A stretch of 64,000 nt of DNA from Tridacna crocea (GCA_943736015.1 OX031070.1:41874173-41938172); one strand, 5' to 3'. Counted from the stretch's first letter, positions 51,562-62,127 are shown. Translations and numbers: made by a program. The notes: generated by a model not told the origin, from the sequence alone.

Positions 51562-51772
51562 TTAACCTTTCACCCAACAATCTTGTGTTTTCACAACCCT
51601 AAAGAAGTCTTATGAAAAAAAAATGTGGTAAAAAGGCGAAAACTGCTTTTGCCATAATGTAATCTCTGCCTTTGACATACAAATCTCGGAATATGAGTCC
51701 TATTTAATGTTTTGTCCCGCATGTTGTCATTTTGGACGAGTCTGGAACATATTCGTCTTTTGTAAAAAGTTC
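51562..51772 (+). mobile_element. HP1 MITE, old
   Basis: TTAACCTTTCACCCAACAAT; tip lost (GAAAACTGCTTTTGCC); tail CGTCTTTTGTAAAAAGTTCA. Confidence 0.
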
Positions 51773-51977
51773 ATTTTCTATCAATACATCATGACATATA
51801 TACTTTCCTGAAAAGAAGCTATTCTTCAAAATTCCTTGAATGGCTTCACTATTATTCGTAGGAGACTTGTCTGTAAGATTGGGAAACTTCCGGATCAATA
51901 AAAACACATTTACTTCTTTTGATTGTTAGACTTAAAATGTCTTGCTTATTCTTAACTCTTTGTCCTTACAGTGAATG

Positions 51978-52205
51978 GGGTTTAGTGGGGCTTGGTGGTA
52001 GAGTGTAGGAGTCGTGACCTGGAGGCCCCGGGTTCCAGCCTCACTGGTTCTACTGTTTTTTGGGCGAGTGACCTTGGGCAAGACACTTCAGAGCCCTAGT
52101 GTAGTTCTGCTGGGAGCCAGGAAATACATGAATATGACTGTCAGCTGTGGCTGTGATGTGACTGAAATAATGTTTAAAGCAGTGTAAAACACCATTCAAA
52201 CAATA
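51978..52205 (+). mobile_element. tRNA-derived SINE (second type), nearly whole
   Basis: A box region TTGGTGGTAGAGTGTAGG, B box GGGTTCCAGCC, then GTGACCTTGGGCAAGACACT and TTCAGAGCCCTAGTGTAG; tail GTGACTGAAATAATG and GTAAAACACCATTCAAAC. The tail resembles the main SINE, so both may use the same LINE (inference). Confidence 0.
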
Positions 52206-52329
52206 ATTATTGTTTTGTGAGTGGCTGAAATTAGAAGGTTGCTTGTTCAAATCCCAAGCTGGGCAAACTGCTTTTGATCATGATGACGGTAATGATTTTT
52301 GGTAGTAATGATATTCATTACCACATGGT

Positions 52330-52632
52330 CATGTTATGATGATGGTTTTGTGGAAAAGCAGCCAGATATTTGGTAAGAACATTGTGGGGAGCACTTATAA
52401 AAGAAACAGCAGGAAAGCATGGATAGGTGCTGAGCTGCCATAGTAATGTCTGAAACAAGCAATTTTGTTGAAATGAAACCCCCACACCTTTCCAAAAATT
52501 TTTGTGACTGTGAAACTCTAAAATGCTCCAAGTCAGACAGAAGGACAAACAGACAGATGGACAGGCAACTCTAAAACTATATCTGCCTTTGGTAGGGGAT
52601 AATAATGTTGAAACTGAGTTAAACATCTTATG
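52330..52632 (+). mobile_element. SINE 3' part interrupted by a CAGA-rich insert
   Basis: GATGGTTTTGTGGAAAAGCAG to GTAATGTCTGAAAC, insert of about 150 bp (52456-52603) carrying CAGACAGAAGGACAAACAGAC, then AATAATGTTGAAACTGAG and TTAAACATC. Confidence 0.
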
Positions 52633-52726
52633 GAAGAAAAAAGTTCTTTTGTGAAAATAGCTGGTCCTTGTTTTCTTGACTCAACTAGTTTAGATGAAAT
52701 TTTTGGTAGCTCTACTGGAAGCAGCT

Positions 52727-52954
52727 TTAACCCTTTCCCAAATGACAAATTTTAGACTGTCGCAAATTCAAGGTGTTTGCAGATGACAATTTTGAATTTG
52801 ATGAGAATGGCAGAAAGTTTTCAGATAGGCTAGAAAAGACTGGGGGGAAAGGAGAAATTGCTTGTTACAAACAATTTCTCCTTTTCCCACAGTGTTTCCT
52901 AAAGACTTGTACTGCAGACATGTAAAAAACAGGGCTTGTTTGGGAAAGGGTTAG
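52727..52954 (-). mobile_element. HP3 MITE, full length
   Basis: TTAACCCTTTCCCAAATGAC to GTTTGGGAAAGGGTTAG; loop TTGTTACAAACAA. Confidence 0.
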
Positions 52955-53187
52955 CAAGCATCATATCCTTTCTGCCACAATGTTTTCATGTATTTTCAGT
53001 CTTGTATCAAACCAAATATCAGACTGATAATATATTTTTTTCAAAATTATTGTGTAAGATTTTTCTCTTCAAAACTCTCTCACCATTCTAACACAATCAT
53101 ATAGAACGGAAAATAATTATGAACATAACTTTTTTTCTGATTATTATGATGTTTTTTCTCTGTTTTCTTTGGCTAATTCCTTGCTTC

Positions 53188-53505
53188 TACCCTTTACCAA
53201 ATAACCTTATGTTTAACGACCCTGAGGAAGAAACTCTTCTCTGCACAATCCTGACTTTTAACACCCCTGGGAAAGAAGTCTTTTGAAAACATTGTTGGGA
53301 GAAAGGAGAAAAGCTGGTAACCAGCATTTTCTCCTTTTCCCACAATGTTTTCTACAATTTTATAGTTAAGAGGCATTATTCCACAATGTTTTCTACTATT
53401 TTATAGCTAAGAGGCATAATTCCAGGAACATCTAGATTATAGTCTGCAATTTTATGCTTCCAATTTTGACGAATTTAGAATTTTGTTTTGACATTTACCA
53501 CACAA
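53188..53505 (+). mobile_element. HP1 MITE with head and tail duplications
   Basis: Two diverged heads (CCCTTTACCAAATAACC; CTGCACAATCCTGAC) and a 42-bp tandem duplication at about 53339-53422 (CACAATGTTTTCTAC...AAGAGGCAT). Confidence 0.
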
Positions 53506-53708
53506 TCCCTGGTTTTTACGACCCTGAGATGGAAGCTTTTTGAAAACATTGCTGGATAACGAGAAAATGCTGGAAACCAGCATTTTCTCCTTTTCCCACA
53601 ATGTTTTCTACCCTGCTGGAAACAGTTTTTGAGTTGCATTTATTTTATTGTCTGCAAATGCTTTCAATTTGGACCAGTCCAAAATGTTGTCGTTTGGTAA
53701 AGAGTTGA
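53490..53708 (+). mobile_element. HP1 MITE
   Basis: CATTTACCACACAATCCCTGG to GTTTGGTAAAGAGTTGA. Confidence 0.
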
Positions 53709-53909
53709 GGTAAAGGAATAAACTTGGTACATTTGCTGTATAAATACTCCTGTTTCTGCATGCATTCAAACATGGAGCCCAAAATCCAAACACAATTTAG
53801 TTCCTACAACATGCTAAAAGACAGCAGACGGGAACTTGAGAGCATTTTCCCAGATGTTCTGGCTATTTATCTCGTACTAATGGAAACTAACCCTTCCTTC
53901 CTAGGAAAA

Positions 53910-54075
53910 GATTGATTGATTGTATGGTTCTTAATGCGGTTTTCAACATCATTACACCCCCCATCCCCTCCCACAACCAGGTGGAGGGGTGTATACCGGA
54001 CCCATGTCTGTCTGTCTGTTCGTCTGTCTATCCGTCTGCGGACACAAATTTTTTCGGAGCAATACTTCAACATTT
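53910..54075 (-). repeat. SINE tail joined to a CTGT-rich repeat
   Basis: GTTCTTAATGCGGTTTTCAAC is the complement of a SINE tail; GTGTATACCGGACCCATG and CTGTCTGTCTGTTCGTC follow. Compare the CAGA insert at 52456. Confidence 0.
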
Positions 54076-54244
54076 TTTCACGTAGTGAACTCAGTTACAC
54101 ACAGGGTTCCTACATATAATTATGAAGTTGTGCATGTGCAATTTTCATGACCCTGCTGCGATTTATGGTGCAGAGTTAACTCCCCTTTACCTTTTTTTCC
54201 AACTCTTTTCTACTGAACCATTCTGCATTCTGTGACAAAGACCT

Positions 54245-54442
54245 GGGTCTGTATTCACCAACCATTCTTAAGAACGTTCTTGGTCTTATTCTTCAAGATT
54301 TCCTGACTGTGAAAGTAACAGAACTTCTGATTGGCTAAACCATTTGGTTTAGCCAATCAGATGTTATGTTACTTTCACAATGACAAAATTCTGAAGAATA
54401 GGACTAAGAAGGTTCTTAAGAATGGATGGTGAATACGGGCCC
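54245..54442. mobile_element. FB3 foldback MITE, whole
   Basis: GGGTCTGTATTCACCAACCA to GGTGAATACGGGCCC; stem tip CTGATTGGCTAAACCA and its complement. Confidence 0.
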
Positions 54443-54467
54443 TGTTCTCTTGATCAGGAGCTTGTTT

Positions 54468-54480
54468 GGGGGGGGGGGGG
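54468..54480 (+). repeat. Poly-G run of 13
   Basis: Homopolymer after CTTGTTT. Confidence 0.
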
Positions 54481-54554
54481 TAATCATGGTTAGTGATAGC
54501 CCTAGTTTCATCATGTTTAGCGATAGCTCTAGTTTCATTTGCCATGGCAGTCAT

Positions 54555-54695
54555 ATCTTCATATCTTACGCCTTCCTGAAGTTTCTGTTACCAGTACTTC
54601 GTACGATATTCATTCTATGCTGCTTGCTGCTGCTTTCCCACATAACCATCGCTGAAGCAATGGTCGGCAGCTAGAGCGGAATGAATCCTGTCCAT
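54555..54695 (-). mobile_element. SINE fragment
   Basis: CTTCCTGAAGTTTCTGTTAC, GCTGCTTTCCCACATAACCA, GGAATGAATCCTGTCC. Confidence 0.
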
Positions 54696-54698
54696 CAG

Positions 54699-54768
54699 TT
54701 TAACCCTTTCCCAAACAATACCTGGTTTTCACGTCCCTGAAAAAGAAGCCTTTTGAAAGCATTGTGAC
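54699..54768 (+). mobile_element. HP1 head fragment
   Basis: TTAACCCTTTCCCAAACAAT to AAAGCATTGTGAC. Confidence 0.
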
Positions 54769-54873
54769 TTTGCAATTATTTGGCCTTATTTCTGGACTGA
54801 AAGTGTTAAGTTGATTCAGCATCTGATTCAGCACTGTTTAGCTTTAACATTAATCTATCTCTATGGGAATATC

Positions 54874-55064
54874 AGAGTTCCAGATAGAGGGAGTGAATTT
54901 GATATTATAACTGAAAATATTAGTTGTTATCCACTAAATCCTATGTTATGGGTACCCATTAGAATCGTCTCGTCGAGACGATTCTAATGAGTACACACAA
55001 CATAGGGTTTGAAAGAGAAATAACAGATTTAGAATGCCATCACTCCCTCTTTTCTGTAGCTCTG
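54874..55064. mobile_element. FB2 foldback MITE, whole
   Basis: AGAGTTCCAGATAGAGGGAG to CTCCCTCTTTTCTGTAGCTCT; tip GAATCGTCTCGTCGAGACGA. Confidence 0.
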
Positions 55065-55296
55065 AATTATCTGACCTTGCTATTCATATGTTTCTGGGGA
55101 AGTTTACATTTTCAGGAACAAGGGTTAAAGCAGATGCAAGGTTTAAAATCTGTGAAATGGGTCCTTGAGGGCTTTTTTCTCCCCTTATGTTCTGCTATAA
55201 TAATCTATAAAGATAGAGATGGCATGTGGATAAACAGAAGGATGGGACCAGAAATTGTTGGTTCTAAGGATATCAAGCCTGTTTTAATTCTTAAAT

Positions 55297-55775
55297 CTTT
55301 AGCTCTTGACAAAATTTTAGACCTGTCCAAATTTAACTCTTTTCCAAACAAACCCGGTTTTTATGACCCTAAAATAGAAGCCTTTTGAAAACGTTAGAGA
55401 AAAAAGGAGAAAATGCTGGTTGCTCTTTTTCCCACAATGCTTTCTACCCTGCTGGAATCAAACTTCAATTTTTATGATAAGTTTATTTTGTTGTCTGCAA
55501 GTGCTTTCAATTTGAACAAGTCTAGATTTTGTCATTTAGTAAAGAGTTAAAGCATTTGAAGTTGACATTTATGACTCAAAAACTGAAATTCCTCTTTGGA
55601 AGTGTAGAAAACATTGCGGAAAAAGGAGAAAATGCTGGTCACCAGCATTTTCTCCTTTTCCCACAATGTTTTCTGCCTTCTCTTAGAGGCTAGTTCTAGC
55701 ATTTTGGCTTCATTTATTTGTTGCCTACAAAATGCTGTTAGTTTGTAGGGATCGAAAATGTTTATGTCTGGAAGA
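55297..55775. mobile_element. HP1 derivative (outer), split by another copy
   Basis: GCTCTTGACAAAATTTTAGA ... CCAAAT | AGCATTTGAAGTTGAC ..., hairpin at 55605-55672, then a second tail-type end (GTTTATGTCTGGAAGAGG). Confidence 0.
55333..55550 (+). mobile_element. HP1 MITE (inner)
   Basis: TTAACTCTTTTCCAAACAAA to CATTTAGTAAAGAGTTAA; second arm tip deleted. Confidence 0.
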
Positions 55776-55847
55776 GGGAATACTTGGAAGTGCTAGATAA
55801 ATCCATTGGATACCTTCAGTCTAGATATAATTACCCTTGAAAATCTG

Positions 55848-56030
55848 TACCAGACAAAACTTAAAGACATTGAAAACATCGGCAGAACAGGATTGAAATC
55901 AGCCTGAAGTCTTGGAATTGGTCATGGGTAACAGTAGCAAACATGGTTTGAAAAGTAGAAAGTGCTGGTTGCTAACATTTTCTTCTTTTCTCACATGTTT
56001 TCAAAATCCACGACCCACAAGTTCGCTTAA
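55848..56030 (-). mobile_element. HP1 MITE, old
   Basis: CAGACAAAACTTAAAGAC; hairpin AAGTGCTGGTTGCTAACATTTTC. Confidence 0.
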
Positions 56031-56255
56031 CCCATTACCTCACAATCCCTACTTTTGACGCCCCTGAGAAAGAATCCTTTAGAAAACATTGTGGGAAAAG
56101 GAGAAAATGCTGGTTACTAGCATTTTCCCCTTTTCCCACAGTGTTTTCTACCCTTCACAAAGCAAATTTCAAATTTTCAGTCACTTTTATGTTGTCGTCT
56201 GCAAATGCTTTTGATTTGGACAAACCTAAAATATTGTTGTTTGGTAATGAGTTAA
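56027..56255 (+). mobile_element. HP1 MITE, young
   Basis: TTAACCCATTACCTCACAAT to GTTTGGTAATGAGTTAA. Confidence 0.
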
Positions 56256-56479
56256 CCCTTTCCCAAACGACAAATTTTGGACTCTTCCAAACCGAAAGAG
56301 TTCGCAGACGACAATTTTAGATTGTGAGAAAATGGCAGAAAGTTCTCAAAAAGGGTAGAAAACAGGGTGGGAAAAGGAGAAATTGCTCATTACGAGCAAT
56401 TTCTCCTTTTCCCACTGTGTTTTCAAAAGACTTTTACTGCAGACACGTAAAATCCAGGGTTTGTTTGGGAAAGGGTTAA
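56252..56479 (-). mobile_element. HP3 MITE, full length
   Basis: Shares TTAA with the preceding HP1; loop CTCATTACGAG; close relative of 12733-12960. Confidence 0.
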
Positions 56480-56862
56480 ATATTCAAATTTCAAGGGCAT
56501 TTTAGAGAGTAGAGATCCGAGATTAGTCAGCAAAGGGTCGCTTTAGCACCCTAAGGGTAAATTTAAGAAGGTTACAGATAAAAAATGACATAAAGCACAT
56601 TTTTTCCAGCCTTGTGTTGCACAACATGTTCTGCGATAGAGAAGTAATAAACTTTCTTATCTAGGAAGCCTAAAAATGCTTATCAGGTCATTAGCTTCTA
56701 TAGAGAACACAGGAAGGGCACAAGCTCTGCTCCCTTTACTACAATCCTGAATTTTCAACAACCCTGGCGGAATTAATTAACAGGAAACTTCCAAGCTGAT
56801 TGTTAAATTGCAAATGTTGCTGTTTTAAAAGTTTTTTTTTGGGGGGGGGGGATAATTTTATC
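56480..56862. other. Gap with a short dispersed word
   Basis: GGAAGCCTAAAAATGCTTATCAGGTCA (56665-56691, split: GGAAGCCTAA + GCTTATCAGGTCA) recurs near 63497. Otherwise nothing. Confidence 0.
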
Positions 56863-56865
56863 AAG

Positions 56866-56895
56866 CACTGTAGATCAAGATTAAATTGCACATTC
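56866..56895. repeat. FB4 arm
   Basis: CACTGTAGATCAAGATTAAA followed by GCACATTC. Confidence 0.
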
Positions 56896-56896
56896 G

Positions 56897-57012
56897 CAAT
56901 GTTTTCTACCCTTCACATAACAAATTTCAAAATTTCAGCCACTTTCATTTTGTCATCTGCAATGCTTTCGATTTGGACAAACCTAAAATTTTGTCGTTTG
57001 GTAATGAGTTAA
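56897..57012 (+). mobile_element. HP1 3' half
   Basis: GCAATGTTTTCTACCCTTCAC to GTTTGGTAATGAGTTAA. Confidence 0.
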
Positions 57013-57374
57013 AGTTCCGGATTGTGTGGTAGGGAATCCCTGTGGTAAAGGATTTAGTTGGCGTAAGTACTCAGAACCATCCTCCCTGTCAGAGAAATAC
57101 ATCACTTTCAGGAAGAATGGTAAACAGGCAATATTACTCTCTACTTTTATTTCACGATAATTACAGACAATTACCCAAAAATCCCAGAATGCACACACAA
57201 GCCATCCCCATAAATACCCTTCCACACTTCAAAGGTAGCTCGCTACACAGGAACTTCAGGGAAAGTCAGGGCATTATGGGAAATTTTGGGAATAGGCATG
57301 ATGTAATCTAAGTGCTACTGGTATTGAAGCAGATACCATTTTGACTGCTAAGCGAGGCTCACTGACCTTTTGCG
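57013..57374. other. Gap: no recognised repeat
   Basis: Begins with a head-like GGATTGTGTGGTAGGG. Otherwise unique-looking. Confidence 0.
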
Positions 57375-57435
57375 CACAGTGCAGATCAAGATCAGACTGC
57401 ACAGAATGTGCAGTCTGATCTTTGATCTACACTGT
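57375..57435. repeat. FB4 hairpin
   Basis: ACAGTGCAGATCAAGATCAG and CTGATCTTTGATCTACACTGT; loop ACTGCACAGAATGTGCAGT is itself palindromic. Confidence 0.
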
Positions 57436-57498
57436 CCTATAAGGAGGTATTATTCCCTAATATATAACTTTGAAATAACAATTTTAAAATTTTTTCGT

Positions 57499-57727
57499 TT
57501 TATCCCTTTCCCAAACAATCCCTGGTTTTTACGTGTCTGCAGTAAAAGTCTTTTGAAAACACTGTGGGAAAAGGAGAAATTGCTCGTAACGAGCAATTTC
57601 TCCTTTTCCCACTGTGTTTTCTACCCTTTTTGAGAACTTTCTGCCATTTTCTCAAAATCTAAAATTGTCGTCTGCAAACTCTTTCAGTTTGGAAGAGTCC
57701 AAAACGTGTCGTTTGGGAAAGGGTTGA
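57499..57727 (+). mobile_element. HP3 MITE
   Basis: ATCCCTTTCCCAAACAATCC to GTTTGGGAAAGGGTTGA; loop CTCGTAACGAG. Confidence 0.
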
Positions 57728-57772
57728 AAATCGACATGAAAATTTTATTTTAGTTATTTAGTAGGTTATGGG

Positions 57773-58055
57773 TTAACTCTTTACCTAACATTGTCAGTTT
57801 TTAGCAACCCTAATCAAGGAGACTTTCTGAAAACATTGTGGAAAAATGAGAAAATTTTAGTAACTAAAACTTTTTACCCTTTTCCCGCAGTGATTTCAAA
57901 AGCCCTGGTAACCAGCATTTTTTCCTTTTCCCACAATGTTTTCTATCCTTCACAAAACAAATTCCAAATTTTCAGTCACATTTATTTTGTTGTCTGTAAA
58001 ATTAATGCTTTTGATTTTGACCAGTCTAAGATTTTGTCGTTTAGTAAAGAGTTAA
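57773..58055 (+). mobile_element. Fusion of two HP1 copies
   Basis: TTAACTCTTTACCTAACATT with a decayed hairpin, then a second hairpin half from CTGGTAACCAGC and a tail to TTAGTAAAGAGTTAA. Confidence 0.
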
Positions 58056-58231
58056 TACAAGAGAGCCCTGTTTGGTTGATCTGCTAGGTATTATGTCTTG
58101 ATGATTGACAGTTTAATCTACAAACACTTTGATTCAATGCATTTCTAATTAACTAGTGTTTCCATACTGTTCCTTACTTACTCAAGATTACATTAATAAT
58201 TCATAAAACCAATGATAACACAATTGTTCCT

Positions 58232-58435
58232 TACTCTTTACTGCACAATTACAACTTTGAAGGAGAAGCCTGTAGAAAACATTGTGGGAAAAAGAGAAAA
58301 TGCTGGTTACCAGCATTTTCTCCTTTTCCCACAATGGTTTCTACACTTCTCAAAATCAATTTGAATATTTCAGTCATGATTATTTTGTTATTTGCAAAAC
58401 AAATGCTTTCAAATTGGACTGGTCAAAAATTTTAA
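58232..58435 (+). mobile_element. HP1 MITE, tail terminus lost
   Basis: TACTCTTTACTGCACAATTA; perfect hairpin tip; cut at TTAA 58432. Confidence 0.
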
Positions 58436-58595
58436 CCCTTAACTGAACAATCCTAAGTTTTATTGTCCATGGAAATGACACCTTTCAGAAACTATAGAAA
58501 CAGGAGAAAAAGCAGAACCAGCATTTTCTCCTTTTTGCACATTGTTTTCTTGCAAGTCCTCATCCTAAATCGATGGATTTTGTGGTAAAGAAATG
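58432..58595. mobile_element. HP1 derivative, probably with two heads
   Basis: TTAACCCTTAACTGAACAAT and ATCGATGGATTTTGTGGTAAAG. Confidence 0.
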
Positions 58596-58697
58596 AATTT
58601 TTAAGCCAGGGGCTGGAAGTTCGAATCATCATGGCTCATCCAAAGATTTTAAAGGTTTGAGGCTATTCATTCATTTTGTTCCTACTGTTTCTTCTTT

Positions 58698-58935
58698 ACC
58701 TGGCTAGGTAACTCAGTGGAAAGCATATCAAACTGTCACCTTTTGGTTGCAAGTTTGATACCTAGTGAAGGCAAACTTTCTTAGGAGTGATTTTTCGCCA
58801 CTCACCTCTGATACATGTGAGAAAGTAGTCGGTGAATTGAAAAGAAAGTTGTGTGAGAAAGCCAGGAAACAAATGGATAGGTTCCCTCACCGAGGTGATG
58901 TGACCTAAGCTGTTAAAACTGGGTTATAACTCCAA
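58698..58935 (+). mobile_element. tRNA-derived SINE, third variant
   Basis: CTGGCTAGGTAACTCAGTGG (A box), CAAGTTTGATACC (B box-like), body CATGTGAGAAAGTAGTCGGT and CCTCACCGAGGTGATGTGAC. Confidence 0.
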
Positions 58936-59073
58936 TTCAGTGATTCAACTCGTTCTTAATACCCTTAGAGTGCTTTGTATAAAACCAACAGACTTTTTCA
59001 GTCTACGCATCAATTATGGCCCAAATAATTCCAATTTCAGATTGCTACCAAGAATGTCTCAGCAAAGTGAGAT

Positions 59074-59302
59074 TTAACTCTTTACCAAACAACAAAGTTT
59101 TAGACTTGTCCAAATTGAAAGCATTTGCAGAGGACAATATAAACATAACTCAAAAATGGAAATTTATTTCCAGCAGGGTTGAAAACATTGTCGGAAAACA
59201 AGAAAATGCTGGTTACCAGCATTTTCTCCTTTTCCCACAATGTTTTCAAAAAGCTTCTGTCTCAGGGTCGTAAAAACCAGGGATTGTTCGGAAAAGGGTT
59301 AA
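59074..59302 (-). mobile_element. HP1 MITE, full length
   Basis: TTAACTCTTTACCAAACAAC to GTTCGGAAAAGGGTTAA. Confidence 0.
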
Positions 59303-59465
59303 AACAATGTGGAAATGGAAGAAAATGCAGGTTTTCTTGTACCTGAATGTTTTGTGCCTTTTGAGGAAACATCGATTGCTTCAGCTATATTTGATTTGTA
59401 ATGATGAACTACCTTCAGACTAGAGACTGGTCCAAACCTACAGATATGTCTCTCTGGTAAAGAGA
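59303..59465 (+). mobile_element. HP1 remnant
   Basis: ACAATGTGGAAATGGAAG; tail CTCTCTGGTAAAGAG. Confidence 0.
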
Positions 59466-59557
59466 AAATTCAATTCTTCAAACTGATAAACCTGATGAAG
59501 GTTGTGTTTTCAAACTCCATCTGACAGCAAAACAGATAAAACTTTTTTTCAGATTTG

Positions 59558-59692
59558 TTGACTCTTTACCAACTGACAAAATTTTAGATGTGTCTGAATT
59601 CAAAGCATTTGCCGCTGAAAATTGAGATTTGCTCAAATGGTGGAAATAGTGATAGGGTAGAAAACAAAATCTTATTTTCTAGGGTTATTTAA
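59558..59692 (-). mobile_element. HP1 tail part
   Basis: TTGACTCTTTACCAACTGAC to GGGTAGAAAACAAAATC; hairpin lost; cut at shared TTAA. Confidence 0.
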
Positions 59693-59917
59693 CCCATTAC
59701 CACACAATCCCTACTTTTGACGCCCCTGAGAAAGAAGCCTTTTGAAAACACTGTGGGAAAAGGAGAAAATGCTGGTAACCAGCATTTTCTCCTTTTCCCA
59801 CAGTGTTTTCTACCCTTCCCAGAACAAATTTCAATTTTTCAGTCACCTTTATTTTGTCGTCCGCAAATGCTTTCAGTTTGGACTAGTCTAATTTTTTCTT
59901 GTGTGGTAAAGGGTTAA
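59689..59917 (+). mobile_element. HP1 MITE, young
   Basis: Near identical to 17782-18010; mirrored CACTGTGGG arms. Confidence 0.
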
Positions 59918-60028
59918 ACCTTAGGTATTGTTGTCTAGGGTTATATGGCACTGGGCTATTTTATATCTGCTCTCAGATGGTCTAAAATTCCATGTCAGAG
60001 TGTAACACATTAAACATGGCTTCATTTA

Positions 60029-60257
60029 TTAACCCTTTCCCAAACGGCAAATTTTGGACCAGACCAAATTGAAAGCATTTTGCCGATGACAAATTAACAG
60101 TTGCTAAAAAGATGATTTTTCTATATGATAGGGTAGAAAACATTGTGGGAAAAGGAGAAAATGCTGGTTACCAGCATTTTCTCCTTTTCCCACAATGTTT
60201 TCAAAAGGCATCTATTCCTGACCCGTAAAAACCAGGGATTGTTTGGGAAAGGGTTAA
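60029..60257 (-). mobile_element. HP1 MITE with HP3-like ends
   Basis: TTAACCCTTTCCCAAACGGC to GTTTGGGAAAGGGTTAA; perfect HP1 hairpin. Confidence 0.
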
Positions 60258-60655
60258 ATGGCATAGTGCTATTTAATAGATGTTCTCAGATAGTCTAATC
60301 AATGATATGGAATACTTTGACTGGTTGATTACCCAATTATTTTTCATAATTGATAAATTGAAAAGCCATGTTCATAGATAAACTTCATTTCCGGACTTAC
60401 CCAAGGGATGTGATTGTAATTGAAGATTTAAAAAAAAAGGAAGAGGCCAACAGCAAAAAAACTAAGAAATCGAGAAATATCCTTCCAGTAGCCAACACTT
60501 TTCTGCGTCCATCCCTCTCTTTCTTTCAAACATAAAAGTAGTGTAAGTGATGATTTAATTGTTTTTTCAAAGACGAAATATTTAGTCTTTTCATAATTGA
60601 CAGCATTTAAATTAGATGCCATTTATGCCAGAAAGAGTGCTCACCACCATGGCTC
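60258..60655. other. Gap: no recognised feature
   Basis: Unique-looking sequence. Confidence 0.
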
Positions 60656-60728
60656 CTATTCCCACAGTGTTTTCAAAAGCTTTTTCTTGAGGATTGTTAA
60701 CACTCAGGATTGTTAAATAAAGGATTAA
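60656..60728 (-). mobile_element. HP1 head fragment
   Basis: TATTCCCACAGTGTTTTCAA to AAATAAAGGATTAA. Confidence 0.
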
Positions 60729-60735
60729 ATTGCTT

Positions 60736-60995
60736 TAAAAGACAACAAAATGTTGCACATATCAAAATTGAAACATAATCCTGATAAATAATTTTGGCAA
60801 AATTGATGTTGGATGTCTTTTTCAAAATAGGAATTATTGTTGGGAAAGGAGGAAATGCTGATTACCAGTATTTCTACTGTTTTCAGATATCTTTCTCCTC
60901 TTTTTCTTCTATGTTTGCAAGTATCTTCTTCCTCCTCTTATACTATGTTTGCAGATACTTTCTAACTCCTGCTGAGACATGAGATTGTTTGGTCA
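60736..60995 (-). mobile_element. HP1 copy, old and internally duplicated
   Basis: GGGAAAGGAGGAAATGCTG; CTATGTTTGCAAGTATCTT repeated with changes near 60910 and 60945. Confidence 0.
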
Positions 60996-61247
60996 TATGG
61001 TGCAAGTTTATTCCACCTTTTTCAGCAACTTTTTAAGTTTATAAAAGGAACAAATTTGAAATCAATGTTGCACTAATCTTCTGATGTCTATTGGTTCTCT
61101 GACATACAGAGGTGGGAGATGTGAGAAGGGAAATGTAACTCAAGAAACTGAATGAAAAGTAAATGATTAATGGCAGTATAACAAAGTAATTTAACTGTGA
61201 AATTTTCTTCAAATATTGCTTTGTCTTTGTACTCACAATATTCTCTG

Positions 61248-61476
61248 TTAACTCTTTACCACACGAGAAAATTTTAGACTGGTCCAAATTGAAAGCATTT
61301 GCAGACGACATAATAAAGGTGACTGAAAAATTGAAATTTGTTCTGGGAAGGGTAGAAAACACTGTGGGAAAAGGAGAAAATGCTGGTTACCAGCATTTTC
61401 TCCTTTTCCCACAGTGTTTTCAAAAGGCTTCTTTCTCAGGGGCGTCAAAAGTAGGGATTGTGTGGTAATGAGTTAA
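61248..61476 (-). mobile_element. HP1 MITE, young
   Basis: TTAACTCTTTACCACACGAG to GTGTGGTAATGAGTTAA; its translation differs from that of 17782-18010 at only two of 66 residues. Confidence 0.
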
Positions 61477-61671
61477 TGACCTGCAAGTGGTGTAAGGCAT
61501 GACAGGAAGTTGGATGGCTGCAAATTTCAAGTATTTGGTACCATGCACATGCCTGGCATTTCCATTATGGTCCCATGGCTGGTTCCAGGCATGGTAACCT
61601 AAGACCCAAAAAAGCACTAAGTCACCTAGTCTGACTCTTTGACTGTTAGTCAACCTTTTACATGTCAATCA

Positions 61672-61845
61672 ATTTTAATTTTTCCTAACTGAAAGCATTT
61701 CAGACTTCAAGTTAAATGAGACTAATTGCCTTTGAAACAGTTTTAAACAGTTTTGGAAAAGGAGAAAATGTTTGGGGACTAGTATCTTTTTCTTTTCCCA
61801 AAAGGTTTTTAAAATACCTCTGCCTCGGGGTAGAGGGTGTTAAAA
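61672..61845 (-). mobile_element. HP1 MITE, old
   Basis: CTAACTGAAAGCATTTCAGA; hairpin GGAGAAAATGTTTGGGGAC. Confidence 0.
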
Positions 61846-61939
61846 TAAAAATAAAATTAAAACAAAAGATGAAAGAAGAAGTGAAAATAATTTCATTGTG
61901 TAGACATTTTACTTTCACAGAATATCTCTGAAAGTATTA

Positions 61940-62002
61940 TACAGTGTATATTAATTATCAGATTGCCCATTCAGTGCAGTCTGATCATGATCAAGGCTGT
62001 CC
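61940..62002. repeat. FB4 remnant
   Basis: ACAGTGTATATTAATTATCA and CAGTCTGATCATGATCAAGG. Confidence 0.
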
Positions 62003-62127
62003 TCAAAACTGTCTCAAAAGTTGCCAAAGCTAAAATCTGAGAAAATAATCATTAAGTGCATGTTCTCAATGAACTTTGTGTTCCGGTAAAATGTGGCTAC
62101 CCTTCCTTCTGCATGGTTGTAAGGCCT

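Noticed and set aside
54987-55388. 133-codon frame
   Set aside because: Runs from an FB2 foldback into HP sequence.
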